A stretch of DNA of 64,000 nucleotides, from contig NZ_CP068022.1 in the NCBI RefSeq assembly GCF_016695175.1, positions 1,226,001-1,290,000 of the forward strand, written 5' to 3'. Below are positions 18,094 through 26,786 of the stretch, piece by piece. Under the pieces are notes generated by a model. It did not search any database. It was given only the letters and a program-made list of their open reading frames with translations, and was not told the origin of the DNA. A program made the position numbers and the translations under genes. The DNA comes from Pseudoalteromonas sp. GCY (GTDB taxonomy: Bacteria > Pseudomonadota > Gammaproteobacteria > Enterobacterales > Alteromonadaceae). Each line of letters starts with the position of its first letter. Positions within the stretch are counted from its first letter, which is position 1.

Positions 18094-18154
18094 AATTTAT
18101 CGCTAATTATTTGCCTCTATTCGTTTTATTTCCTCATTAGGAGTTGCCATCACA

Positions 18155-18298
18155 ATGAATAACTAAGCCCTTTGTAACTGACGAACTTATTATTAATTTC
18201 CAGTGCAAGGCTTATGGTTATCTTTGAGGCTTCTCAGACCAATCTATAGACTCATTTTCTGTTCTGCTGTTAATTGCTTTTTACGAGTCTCTTAGCCT
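18155..18298 (+). promoter_or_regulatory. Possible attenuation leader of the ABC-F gene
   Basis: Upstream of the ABC-F start lies AGGAG, then a minimal frame ATG-AAT-AAC-TAA (18155-18166). TAAGCC over its stop can pair with GGCTTA (18209-18214), and AGGCT (18227-18231) plus AGACTC (18248-18253) can pair with GAGTCT (18285-18290) and AGCCT (18294-18298), nested, followed by TT. Such stems with a tiny upstream frame are seen in ribosome-controlled leaders of some ABC-F genes. By-eye folding only. Confidence 0.3.
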
Positions 18299-18324
18299 TT
18301 TGCCCTGCAGCAACTAGGAGCAGA

Positions 18325-19860
18325 ATGATGCCTTGGATACAGGTAAAGCAAGCAAGCTTGACGCTTGCAAATGGTCAATGTTTATTTTGCGATGTCGACT
18401 TAACAATAGAGCGACAATTTATTGCGATAACGGGCCCAAATGGGGCGGGAAAATCACACTTACTCAAAGTCTTATCCGGTGAACAGCCTCTAACCTCGGG
18501 CGAGCGCCAAAGTCATGGGAAATGCTTTTATCTCCCACAAGATGCGACTAACCGCTTTACCACCGTTTCTGAACTACTCGGGCTTGAAGAGAAGCTAGTA
18601 GCACTGCATCGAGCCCATCAGGGGGTAGCCTCTGAGCACGATTTTGACTTAATCTCAGATGATTGGCAGTTAGAATCAACTTGGCAAGCAACACTTGCAC
18701 CGCTAGAACTCACTTTGGAAACCCCCTTTACAAGGCTTAGTCCAGGAGAGCGAATGCGAGTTTATATTGAGATACTACAATCTCAGCCTGCAATACTATT
18801 ACTGGATGAGCCGAGTAACCACATGGACAGCATCAATAAGCACTGGCTAACTGAGCGACTAAAGAACCACAAACATGGTGTGGTTGTCATCACACACGAT
18901 CCTATTTTATTGGATGCAGCCGACCATATACTGCACATAAAGCAGGGGGAGCTAACTCATCACTCGCTTGGATTTGACGCCTTTAGAGAGACACTACTTC
19001 AAACTCAAGATCGACAAAAACAACAACACTTGGCAAATCGCGCGGCACAAAAAGCACTTAAACAAGCCATGATTGCAGCGGATCTGCAACATCAACGGCA
19101 GGCTAATAAAGGAAAAGCACAAGTGCGCGCTGGTAGCCAAAGTAAACTGGTTACTGACTTTAAGTCAGACAGGGGGAGTAAGCGTCATGCCGGACAAACC
19201 CATAAAATTCAGCAAGCTCAAGATAGGGTTAAGAAAAATGCAGTTTACTATCGAGAAGACAAACAGCAGTTTCATTTTAATTCAGCTTTTCGAGCGAAAG
19301 AAAAGATCCGCTTATGTGAAGCCGAACTGTGCTTTGGACCGGAAAAGACACTGAACCTTTTTGCGGATACAACACAAAAGCTCAGGGTAATTGGAGAAAA
19401 TGGCATCGGAAAATCGACCTTGCTTAAAACCCTTGCGGGTAAGCTAGAGTTAAAGCGCGGAGAAATTCAGCGCCCAGCAACATGTGTTAACTTAGATCAG
19501 CATTGCGCTTGGCTTGAGCAGGGCCCTTGCGTTTTAGATATTGCCGAGCGCTCACTTGACACGCCACATCATAATATAATCACCAGCTTTGCAAGCGTTG
19601 GTCTGAATCTAGATAAGATTTCAGGACCTATCACGAGTCTCAGTGGTGGCGAGAGAATGAAAGCGGCCATCGTGCTGGCAGTGCAACTACAAGGCTTTTT
19701 ACTGCTTGACGAGCCGGATAATCACCTCGACCTTGAAGCACAAGAAGAGCTTGCTGCTATGCTTAATCAGCTTCCTTGTGGATTTATACTGGTCTCTCAC
19801 AATGAGTATTTTTGCACTCAGCTTACCAACATAAAAACTCTACCGCTGCGTGATCAATAA
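18325..19860 (+). CDS. ABC-F family ATPase
   Basis: A 511-residue protein with two ABC domains and no membrane part. First domain: Walker A GPNGAGKS, signature LSPGERMR, Walker B LLLDEPSNHMD. Second: GENGIGKS, LSGGERMK, LLLDEPDNHLD. A charged linker lies between (about 230-330). ABC-F proteins act on ribosomes, either housekeeping translation factors or antibiotic protection. The signature shared with neither EttA nor a known resistance type can be settled by eye. GGAG precedes ATG 18325. Confidence 0.9.
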   Translation: MMPWIQVKQASLTLANGQCLFCDVDLTIERQFIAITGPNGAGKSHLLKVLSGEQPLTSGERQSHGKCFYLPQDATNRFTTVSELLGLEEKLVALHRAHQGVASEHDFDLISDDWQLESTWQATLAPLELTLETPFTRLSPGERMRVYIEILQSQPAILLLDEPSNHMDSINKHWLTERLKNHKHGVVVITHDPILLDAADHILHIKQGELTHHSLGFDAFRETLLQTQDRQKQQHLANRAAQKALKQAMIAADLQHQRQANKGKAQVRAGSQSKLVTDFKSDRGSKRHAGQTHKIQQAQDRVKKNAVYYREDKQQFHFNSAFRAKEKIRLCEAELCFGPEKTLNLFADTTQKLRVIGENGIGKSTLLKTLAGKLELKRGEIQRPATCVNLDQHCAWLEQGPCVLDIAERSLDTPHHNIITSFASVGLNLDKISGPITSLSGGERMKAAIVLAVQLQGFLLLDEPDNHLDLEAQEELAAMLNQLPCGFILVSHNEYFCTQLTNIKTLPLRDQ

Positions 19861-19874
19861 TCATAGAAGGAAGA

Positions 19875-19904
19875 AAAGGGGGAGGAAGGAACGCCTCCCC
19901 CTTT
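19875..19904. terminator. Bidirectional terminator
   Basis: AAAGGGGGAGG (19875-19885) pairs with CCTCCCCCTTT (19894-19904), an 11-bp stem with an 8-nt loop, between the convergent ABC-F and DUF4198 genes. Confidence 0.8.
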
Positions 19905-19989
19905 GGGCACTTAGTGGCGTCTCTGTTATGACCACTAAATTAAATGGGCTGAGACGACTGCACATCTCAAACCACATGGGGACGATGGG

Positions 19990-20817
19990 TTAAAGCGCTA
20001 ATACCTCGAGGGTAGTGACATAGCTGCCGGCACGTTTTGTGGCGGGTGCTTGTGCTTTGTCGTCTTCATATTCCACTTCAAACCAATACATGCCTGGCTC
20101 AGATAGTGTTAGCGTCACTTCACCTTTGGCATTCGTTGTATATTTGCTTGGTTGACTGTTATCACGGTACTTTTCATCTTGACGTACCACTATCACTTCT
20201 GCACCCTTTGCAGGTTCACCATCTATCGTATACTGCAAGGTAATTGGTTCACCGGTGTACAAATCATTAGGATGAGTAACCGGGTTTAGTTCTAGCCCTT
20301 TGCCCGTTGGCTTAAGCGCGGTGTTATTTGGCGCACCCAAAGTTACAAAGACTTCTAATCGTCTTGCAACGTCGGTCACACTTAAATCTTTTGCCGTTTT
20401 TGGTACTTCTTTGTTAAAGGCCTCTACTGAGCCAACTTTGCCGCGTCCTGGCCAGTAATGCTTTTCACCGTTTTCATCAGTCCAGCGCGCCACCAGCGAA
20501 CGACTTTGATTAAACACTTTGTAAGTGCCTTGCTGATTGAGCTCAATGTCAAACACACTACGATACTTAAGTTTTGCGGCGTTCTTAAGCTCGACTTTGC
20601 TACCAGAAGGAGACAGTGCGAATAGGCGCTCTAGTGGATAAGCATAATGATCTGGGTTAAAGATCCCATTGGCGATGGCAGCATCAAACGTGATCCATTC
20701 GCTGTCACCAGACACCACTGTGGTACTTGGCTTTATCCATACTCGGTGCGCTTCACTTAACGGGCTATATGCGGCTAAGGCAACTAAGACACCAGAAACT
20801 AACGTTGAAATTTTCAC
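19990..20817 (-). CDS. DUF4198 periplasmic protein
   Basis: A 275-residue secreted protein: signal peptide ending near SPLSEA, then HRVWIKPSTTVVSG, the typical DUF4198 opening, and a C-terminal Ig-like part (GEVTLTLSEPGMYWFEVEYE). Members are often found with metal or haem uptake genes. It is the last gene of a three-gene operon with a TonB receptor and a PepSY protein. The start is GTG at 20817, with GGAGCC before it. Probable role is metal handling in the periplasm; direct evidence is only context. Confidence 0.82.
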   Translation of the reverse strand: MKISTLVSGVLVALAAYSPLSEAHRVWIKPSTTVVSGDSEWITFDAAIANGIFNPDHYAYPLERLFALSPSGSKVELKNAAKLKYRSVFDIELNQQGTYKVFNQSRSLVARWTDENGEKHYWPGRGKVGSVEAFNKEVPKTAKDLSVTDVARRLEVFVTLGAPNNTALKPTGKGLELNPVTHPNDLYTGEPITLQYTIDGEPAKGAEVIVVRQDEKYRDNSQPSKYTTNAKGEVTLTLSEPGMYWFEVEYEDDKAQAPATKRAGSYVTTLEVLAL

Positions 20818-20819
20818 GA

Positions 20820-21911
20820 TTAAGGCTCCATTGTTAAAATTGTTGTAGCGAGTTCAGATTTACCTTCTGCAATCACAGTGACAGGCGCAGTGATAGGTAA
20901 AGTCACAGGCAGTTTCAATACTTCACGACCTCCAAGCTCACGAGCAGCCTCTACAAACAGCGTGTATTCACCCGCAGGTAAAGCTTTAAACTCATCGCGC
21001 CAAGGGGTTAAATCAATCTTTGCCGTACCTGGACGCCTTGTAGCACCAGTCACGCCATCTACAGGCATGGATAGGCTACGACCGCTTCTGCGCCACCAAA
21101 GGCGTAAGTCTTTTAGCCACTTTTCACCTTCTTTATCCGCCATATTAACGTCATACCAAACGGCAATATCGGCAACTCGCTGTTGTTTGCCGTCCGCCAG
21201 CCATACTGCTACATAAGGTGGATGATATTCCGCAACGTTTAAGCGCGGGATCGTGATTTCAACTTCATCAGCTTTAGCGTGCGCGGGTACCATCAGCACT
21301 AAAACAGGCAATACAAAGCCTGCTGCGACGAGCGGCCAAGTCGACTTTCTTCCTCGAGAGTGCTTGTATAAAAGCCATAACCCTGTGAGTGAAAACACTA
21401 CACAAGCTACTGAAAACAAATCAATAAACATACGCCATGCAAATCCTGTATTACGTCCTTTGTGAAGATCGTTAAGGTATGATACCCAACCACGATCCGT
21501 GATCTCTTGATAAAACTCACCGCTATCAAGGGCGATGCTAAACCAGCCATCGCCACCAGCTCTTGGCAGCGCAACATACAATTCGTACTCGCTCCACTGC
21601 ACTTGCTGTAGTGCAGGTAACGCCGCGCCTGTGTGTGACTGATACCAAGATTGAAAGCTGTGTGGCAGCGCTGTTTGCCCTGCCGCCGCGTTAAGCTGGG
21701 TCAACAGAGCGCTTGGCAGAACCGCTTCTTTAGCATATGTAGTAGGCGCAGCTTCTATCTGGCTTGCGTGATTTAAGGTGATCCCAGTCACGGCAAACAG
21801 CAGCATTCCCACCAAACACACGGCAGAGCTCATCCAATGCCAAGTACGCCAATCAAACAGCTTTTTAAGTCGCCGACTCGAAGACTTAGCCGCTGAGCGA
21901 GCTCGCGTCAT
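20820..21911 (-). CDS. PepSY-associated membrane protein with DUF2271 domain
   Basis: A 363-residue protein. N-terminal basic part, membrane helix in WHWMSSAVCLVGMLLFAVTG, then a PepSY-like periplasmic region (DRGWVSYLNDLHKGRNTGF), further helices near 150-170 and 185-200, and a C-terminal DUF2271-like domain (VAVWLADGKQQRVADIAVWY, DGVTGATRRPG). PepSY membrane proteins often assist iron or siderophore uptake, some as reductases. The start ATG at 21911 overlaps the stop of the TonB receptor as TAATG, with GGAG ahead. Confidence 0.85.
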   Translation of the reverse strand: MTRARSAAKSSSRRLKKLFDWRTWHWMSSAVCLVGMLLFAVTGITLNHASQIEAAPTTYAKEAVLPSALLTQLNAAAGQTALPHSFQSWYQSHTGAALPALQQVQWSEYELYVALPRAGGDGWFSIALDSGEFYQEITDRGWVSYLNDLHKGRNTGFAWRMFIDLFSVACVVFSLTGLWLLYKHSRGRKSTWPLVAAGFVLPVLVLMVPAHAKADEVEITIPRLNVAEYHPPYVAVWLADGKQQRVADIAVWYDVNMADKEGEKWLKDLRLWWRRSGRSLSMPVDGVTGATRRPGTAKIDLTPWRDEFKALPAGEYTLFVEAARELGGREVLKLPVTLPITAPVTVIAEGKSELATTILTMEP

Positions 21912-23905
21912 TAAAAGCTCCACGCCAATGAAGCCCAATAGCGACGACCATCTTCAAAGTAGCCGTAATCTGCTTCAGTAATTTCTTCATCGAAGAGGTT
22001 GTAAATCCCAAATCCAAGCTTGATCGCTTCGTTCAGCTGATAATTTGCACCTAAATCAGTTAGGTTATACGAAGGTGCGACTAAGCTACTTTGAGAAGGC
22101 CCTGTTACAGGCTGGCTTTCTTCACCACGATAATGGAAGCGTAACCACGTGCTCAGCTCATCCGAATACTGATAATTAAGCGAAGTTTGGAATAGATGTT
22201 TAGGTAACTGGTTTAATGGGCTACCAGCATACACTCCGGTTTTTTGCTCCGAATCTGTGTAGGTATAGTTTGCGCTAAGCTTTAGTTTTTCAGTCAATTG
22301 ACCCGAGAAGCTAATTTCACCACCTTGGGTTACAGCTTCATCAACGTTGACATAGGTTGTCGGTAACGAGCCAAACTCGTTAGGGCCGTCCGTGCATTGA
22401 GTTAGTGGGCATGAAACCCGTGAAATTTTATCGTCAAACTCGTTATAGAATACCGTTGCTGAGGTGCTGATCCCTTTAGCAAGCTCAACGTATACGCCTA
22501 CCTCGTAATTAATTGAGGTTTCAGGGCTTAAATCTGGATTACCATAAATATTGCCACCACGACTCACTTGGCCCCATGCCGCAGTACTTTGACGCAAGTT
22601 CGGCGCTCTAAAGCCGGTTGAGATCCCACCTTTAACCGTCACCGCGTCTGATGCAGTATAAACACCGTATAAGCGCGGGCTAACGTGGCCGCCAAAGTTA
22701 CCGTCTTTGTCGTAGCGTAGCCCCATAGTCAGGGCAAATGGCTCAACGATGCGCCACTCATCCTCAGCAAATACCGACCACTGATCGTTGTCGACTTGCT
22801 GCAAATCACTAATGCGGTTACTGGTTTTGTCGGTCAAGTCTTCATTGAGATAAGCGACACCGATTGAGCTAGTATGAGACTCGCCAAGCGGTAACGTCCA
22901 AAGAGACTGGAAGTCTACGTTTTTGACCGTCATCTCACGGGATTTATTGTCAAACTCTTCATGTTTTACGTAACTACGAGAGCTACCAAATGACCAGTAA
23001 CCGTTATGCGTCAAAGAGATTGACTCACTATCGTATTCGGTTGTGGTGGACTCAGGACAGCCACGACGGCCACACGGCTCACCTGGCGCAAGCGGTGCTA
23101 TCGTTTTACCTAGCGTTGCATCAAGCGTTTGTGAGGCAATGCCATAATCCAATAACCATTCGTGTTCATCTGATGGTGTATAGGCCAGTTTTACCTTCAG
23201 CGTATCTGCATCGCGACCTCTAAAGCCAGACACGATTTCGTCTTCATCTCTGTGCGTAGTTTGGCCGTAAATTTGTACCCCTAAGGTATCTTTGATTAGC
23301 GAGCCGGCGGCAAAGAAATTAGCCTGATAAATATCACCTGAGCGACTGTTTTCTTGGCTGGTTGCATCAACTCTGACTTCTCCATGCCACTCGTCAGGCG
23401 TTTTTTTAGTGATGATGTTAATTACGCCGCCAATTGCATCAGAGCCATACAGCGAAGACATAGGCCCGCGCACAACTTCAATACGTTCGATGGCAGCAAC
23501 AGGAGGCGTCCATGCACCTTCAACACCAGGGCCGTCACTATTTGGCCGAGTCTCACGCGAACTTTGTCTTTGCCCGTCGACTAAGATAAGCGTGTACTGA
23601 CTGCCCATGCCGCGAAGGCTAATATCTTCCCTGTCTCCGCCTCCAGTTACTACAACTCCCGGGACATCTGTCATGGCATCGGTAAGGTCTCGATAAAAGC
23701 GCTGCTGTAGCTCCTCTTGATTGATAACGCTAACAGATGCCGGCGCATTTTTTAGCAGTTGCTCAAATCCAGAAGCGGATACGACGATCACTTCCACCTC
23801 TTCTTTTATTTCTGATTTTGCATCACTTTGTGCTAGTGAGGAAAAAGGCAGGGCAGCTGCAACAGCTAAAGAGAGTGGCGCCAAACTACGACAGACCATC
23901 AACAT
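21911..23905 (-). CDS. TonB-dependent outer-membrane receptor
   Basis: A 664-residue receptor. Signal peptide after MLMVCRSLAPLSLAVAAAL; TonB box near EEVEVIVVSASGFE; plug domain with LRGMGSQYTLILVDGQRQ and VRGPMSSLYGSDAIGGVINI; 22-strand barrel ending in the outer-membrane Phe (YWASLAWSF). It resembles CirA/FepA-type siderophore receptors. A CxxxxGRRGCP loop near residue 270 is an unusual Cys pair. ATG 23905 follows GGAGG; the upstream frame to 23953 is unlikely. It heads an operon with a PepSY and a DUF4198 protein, typical of iron uptake. Confidence 0.9.
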   Translation of the reverse strand: MLMVCRSLAPLSLAVAAALPFSSLAQSDAKSEIKEEVEVIVVSASGFEQLLKNAPASVSVINQEELQQRFYRDLTDAMTDVPGVVVTGGGDREDISLRGMGSQYTLILVDGQRQSSRETRPNSDGPGVEGAWTPPVAAIERIEVVRGPMSSLYGSDAIGGVINIITKKTPDEWHGEVRVDATSQENSRSGDIYQANFFAAGSLIKDTLGVQIYGQTTHRDEDEIVSGFRGRDADTLKVKLAYTPSDEHEWLLDYGIASQTLDATLGKTIAPLAPGEPCGRRGCPESTTTEYDSESISLTHNGYWSFGSSRSYVKHEEFDNKSREMTVKNVDFQSLWTLPLGESHTSSIGVAYLNEDLTDKTSNRISDLQQVDNDQWSVFAEDEWRIVEPFALTMGLRYDKDGNFGGHVSPRLYGVYTASDAVTVKGGISTGFRAPNLRQSTAAWGQVSRGGNIYGNPDLSPETSINYEVGVYVELAKGISTSATVFYNEFDDKISRVSCPLTQCTDGPNEFGSLPTTYVNVDEAVTQGGEISFSGQLTEKLKLSANYTYTDSEQKTGVYAGSPLNQLPKHLFQTSLNYQYSDELSTWLRFHYRGEESQPVTGPSQSSLVAPSYNLTDLGANYQLNEAIKLGFGIYNLFDEEITEADYGYFEDGRRYWASLAWSF

Positions 23906-23935
23906 CGAGAAACCTCCATGATAGAATACAAGATA

Positions 23936-23954
23936 AATAACAATTATTTTCATT
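23936..23954. promoter_or_regulatory. Weak Fur-box-like site
   Basis: Between the TonB receptor and LysR genes, a 19-bp AT-rich site matches the Fur consensus GATAATGATAATCATTATC at about 12 of 19 positions. Iron control of the receptor operon would fit, but the match is modest. Confidence 0.35.
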
Positions 23955-24027
23955 TGTAATGGTATGATGATTGCGTATTTTGGAGCAATGCGGTTTTTCT
24001 TAAAGGTATTTTAAGCAGGTCTTAACA

Positions 24028-24963
24028 ATGAATCAGAAATTGACTCGCGGACTTAAAGTGTTCGCAAAAACGGTAGAAGCTGGCAGTATGAGTAAAGCCG
24101 CTGACTTATTGCATATGACCACCTCGGCCGTCAGCCAGCAGATCAGCAAATTAGAGCAAGACATAGGCCTAAGTTTATTTAATCGAAATACTCGTAACCT
24201 CACGCTCACCGAAGCGGGCTCTATCTATTACAAATCCGCGATACAAATACTGCAAACCGCAGAGCAAGCGGAGCATGAACTTGAGTTATTACAACATACG
24301 CCATCTGGCATATTGAAGATCTCTGCCCCCATCGGGTTTGGAGGAGGGCTACTCAGTAAGCCACTGCGCTACTTGAGTGAGCAGTTTCCACAAATAAAAG
24401 TCGATTTAATCCTAACCGACGAGCCCATTGACATCATTACTGAGGGCGTCGACTTGGCTATCTGTATCGGTCCTTTACAGGACTCAAACCTTATTGCCCG
24501 TCACCTTGCTGACTGGCAACTGATCCCCTGTGTCAGTTGCCATCATCCACTGGCACAACTCAATATATCGCACCCAGACAGCTTAGCACCTCACGCCTTG
24601 ATTGGTCATTCGAGTAGCAAACTACACCCCTACCATTTGAGCAACCAACAAACCCATCAGCAAGTAGCGCTGCCGACAGCGCGCTTTATGGTGAATAATA
24701 TGCAGGCTTGCATTCAGCTCACTCTAGATGGCATTGGCTATGGGGTATTACCGGAACCCGAAATTAGGCATCACCTTTCATCAGGGAGGCTAAAACGGCT
24801 ATGTTCAGACTGGTCATTACAAAAATATAGCGTTTACGCCGTGACGCCGCATCGCGATACCGTTGCGGCAAAAACAACCGCTGCAATTGAAAGCCTAAAA
24901 GAGTGGTTTACCCAAGTTTCCAACGACAACCAAGTGTTTGTTGGCGACTTCAGTTTTATCTAA
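24028..24963 (+). CDS. LysR-family transcriptional regulator
   Basis: A 311-residue regulator. N-terminal LysR winged helix (FAKTVEAGSMSKAADLLHMT, SAVSQQISKLEQDIGLSLFN, RNTRNLTLTEAG) followed by a two-lobe effector domain (GILKISAPIGFGGGLL, VDLILTDEPIDIITEGVDLA). Of the CrgA/DsdC-like group. It faces the TonB receptor operon and is next to a cupin gene on the other strand. Its target is not clear; local control of a neighbour is typical. Confidence 0.9.
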   Translation: MNQKLTRGLKVFAKTVEAGSMSKAADLLHMTTSAVSQQISKLEQDIGLSLFNRNTRNLTLTEAGSIYYKSAIQILQTAEQAEHELELLQHTPSGILKISAPIGFGGGLLSKPLRYLSEQFPQIKVDLILTDEPIDIITEGVDLAICIGPLQDSNLIARHLADWQLIPCVSCHHPLAQLNISHPDSLAPHALIGHSSSKLHPYHLSNQQTHQQVALPTARFMVNNMQACIQLTLDGIGYGVLPEPEIRHHLSSGRLKRLCSDWSLQKYSVYAVTPHRDTVAAKTTAAIESLKEWFTQVSNDNQVFVGDFSFI

Positions 24964-24988
24964 GCTTCGCTCAGTTGAACTTTGGTAG

Positions 24989-25297
24989 TTAATAAAAAAT
25001 AGCGAGCCATATAGTTGGCTCAGAAGTGTCTGTATAACTTACTTTATGCTTTTGATGTGCGGGAATATTAAGACTATCACCCGCCTTTAAGGTTACTATT
25101 TTACCGTCATCAAAAGTCAACTCACCACAACCCTTTAATACCAGTACCCATTCGTTTTCGTCTTGGTCGTAATATCCAGCGCTTGGAGAGGTATGACCGT
25201 TTGATACTATCCGTTCAATACGAATATTTGGATGAGACAGCACCGTTTCAAAAATTTCTTCGGTTACATCAGCTGGAATATCTTTTAGAAAGTTCAT
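24989..25297 (-). CDS. Cupin-domain protein
   Basis: A 102-residue single-domain cupin. Motifs: HTSPSAGYYDQDENEWVLVL then GCGELTFDDG (motif 1) and LKAGDSLNIPAHQKHKVSYT (motif 2). Such small cupins bind a metal through His/Glu; the substrate is unknown. Convergent with the LysR gene. Confidence 0.85.
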   Translation of the reverse strand: MNFLKDIPADVTEEIFETVLSHPNIRIERIVSNGHTSPSAGYYDQDENEWVLVLKGCGELTFDDGKIVTLKAGDSLNIPAHQKHKVSYTDTSEPTIWLAIFY

Positions 25298-25587
25298 AGG
25301 CTTGAAACTAGCAATTAGTCAAGGATAGAGAAATAATTTGCCGCAACAGCACATCCGTTTATCTGGCAACGGCAAATTGGGAGAATGGTACAACTTGATC
25401 TGTAGAAATGTTCAATACGTCGTTCTCAATCTTTCAAAACAATCCATCAGGCGATTGGTGAAAAATCCCCTAACTTAAGCGACTCCACTCGGACTTCTTA
25501 CCCAGTTGTACAGTCACCATTAAAGTTACACAATTTAACAATGTTTGTAAAACAAAATTTAACATTAAATAAACAAGAGTGAACTTA

Positions 25588-25971
25588 CTAAAATCCTTTA
25601 AGTTCTACACGCCAAGGAGGATCCAGTCGATTTTCACCAGCCCAGTACAATTTGATCTTGTTCCCTGCGGGGTCAAACAGTATGGCTTCTCGCCACAGAT
25701 AGCGCTGCTCTGTCGGCAGTTGCTCAAATATGATACCCCGGGCCTCAAGCTCAGTGACCCACTCATCTAATTGTTCATGCTCGAAGTAAATAACCGCACC
25801 ATTATTGATGGGAGGCGTTTCTAACGATAAGGAGAAGGTTGCATTACCTTCAGGGCATTCAAATCGAGCATAGTGAGGTGTATCAACAATTTGAGTAAAA
25901 CCTAGCGTTCGATAGAATTGACAAGCTGCATCCATATCATCAACGGGCAGGGTAACTTGGTTAAGATTCAT
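25588..25971 (-). CDS. VOC-family (glyoxalase/bleomycin-resistance-like) protein
   Basis: A 127-residue protein with two beta-alpha-beta-beta-beta units: MNLNQVTLPVDDMDAACQFY, RTLGFTQIVD and, in the second half, AVIYFEHEQLDEWVTEL and REAILFDPAGNKIKLYW. The VOC superfamily covers metal-dependent isomerases, dioxygenases and resistance proteins. Upstream ATGs at 25980 and 25977 fall on the ribosome site, so I prefer 25971. The 290 bp before it toward the cupin hold nothing clear. Confidence 0.82.
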   Translation of the reverse strand: MNLNQVTLPVDDMDAACQFYRTLGFTQIVDTPHYARFECPEGNATFSLSLETPPINNGAVIYFEHEQLDEWVTELEARGIIFEQLPTEQRYLWREAILFDPAGNKIKLYWAGENRLDPPWRVELKGF

Positions 25972-26021
25972 AATCATCATCCTTATAATAATACTGAATC
26001 ATTGTGCCTTGTAGGCAAAAA

Positions 26022-26048
26022 AATACCAGCCTAGGTTAGGCTGGTATT
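26022..26048 (-). terminator. Terminator of the porin gene
   Basis: AATACCAGCCTA (26022-26033) pairs perfectly with TAGGCTGGTATT (26037-26048), loop of 3, followed on the reverse strand by a T-run. Downstream of the TorF-type porin. Confidence 0.88.
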
Positions 26049-26072
26049 ACAATCATCACATCTTAATGCGAG

Positions 26073-26774
26073 TTACAAATCAAATGTTCTCGACACAGAA
26101 AGTACGATACGTTCATCAGCCGTATCCCAATCTAAGCTCGTGTTTTCAGCCGCCACTTCAATATCAAACCCTTTAAATGCAGTTTGGTAAGCAAGGCGAT
26201 AGTGATTGTAAGATTTATCGTTACCATCCCACGTATATTTATCGCCATCCAATGAATTGGAGATATCAAAGCTTGCTCGTAATGCATGACCTTCTGCAAT
26301 TTCAAAAGTATGTGCTACCATCGCAATAGTGTGACCCGCTTCGGTTCCGAAATAGTCCCAGCTGTACCAAAAATTAAACTCAGTTTGGCCAAACTCACTC
26401 GCGTAACCAAACTTAGTATAGATCTCTGGGTAGTTACCATCGCTTGAGTTGTCACCACCATGATAAGAGTAGTAAGCAATACCATAGTCAAGGCTCCAGC
26501 TTTGGTTCAGCTCGATAAAGCGACCAACATAAAAGTCCCACTCTAGATCCGTGTCATCACCAAAATCGACGTTAGACGCCCAGCTCCCAGCATACACGCC
26601 ATTAGCAAAGGCTTTATCGATGCTGCCTTGTAGAGCTGGATCATTTTGCGTTTGACTCACACCGTTAAAGGTATAATCAGATGCACCTGTAAGCGTTGCA
26701 GACCAGTCTGCCACCGCATAGTTAGACGCGAGTACAAGTGGGAGTGCACAAAGTGTTTTCTTTAAAGTTGTCAT
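26073..26774 (-). CDS. TorF-family putative porin
   Basis: A 233-residue outer-membrane protein. Signal peptide up to NYAVA, then DWSATLTGASDYTFNGVSQT, the characteristic opening of TorF putative porins, amphipathic strands throughout and a C-terminal SVSRTFDL. It starts 12 bp after the BCCT-like transporter, so it most likely belongs to the betaine operon and may let choline or betaine across the outer membrane; this role is inference. Confidence 0.84.
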   Translation of the reverse strand: MTTLKKTLCALPLVLASNYAVADWSATLTGASDYTFNGVSQTQNDPALQGSIDKAFANGVYAGSWASNVDFGDDTDLEWDFYVGRFIELNQSWSLDYGIAYYSYHGGDNSSDGNYPEIYTKFGYASEFGQTEFNFWYSWDYFGTEAGHTIAMVAHTFEIAEGHALRASFDISNSLDGDKYTWDGNDKSYNHYRLAYQTAFKGFDIEVAAENTSLDWDTADERIVLSVSRTFDL

Positions 26775-26786
26775 GTAGTTGTATCC

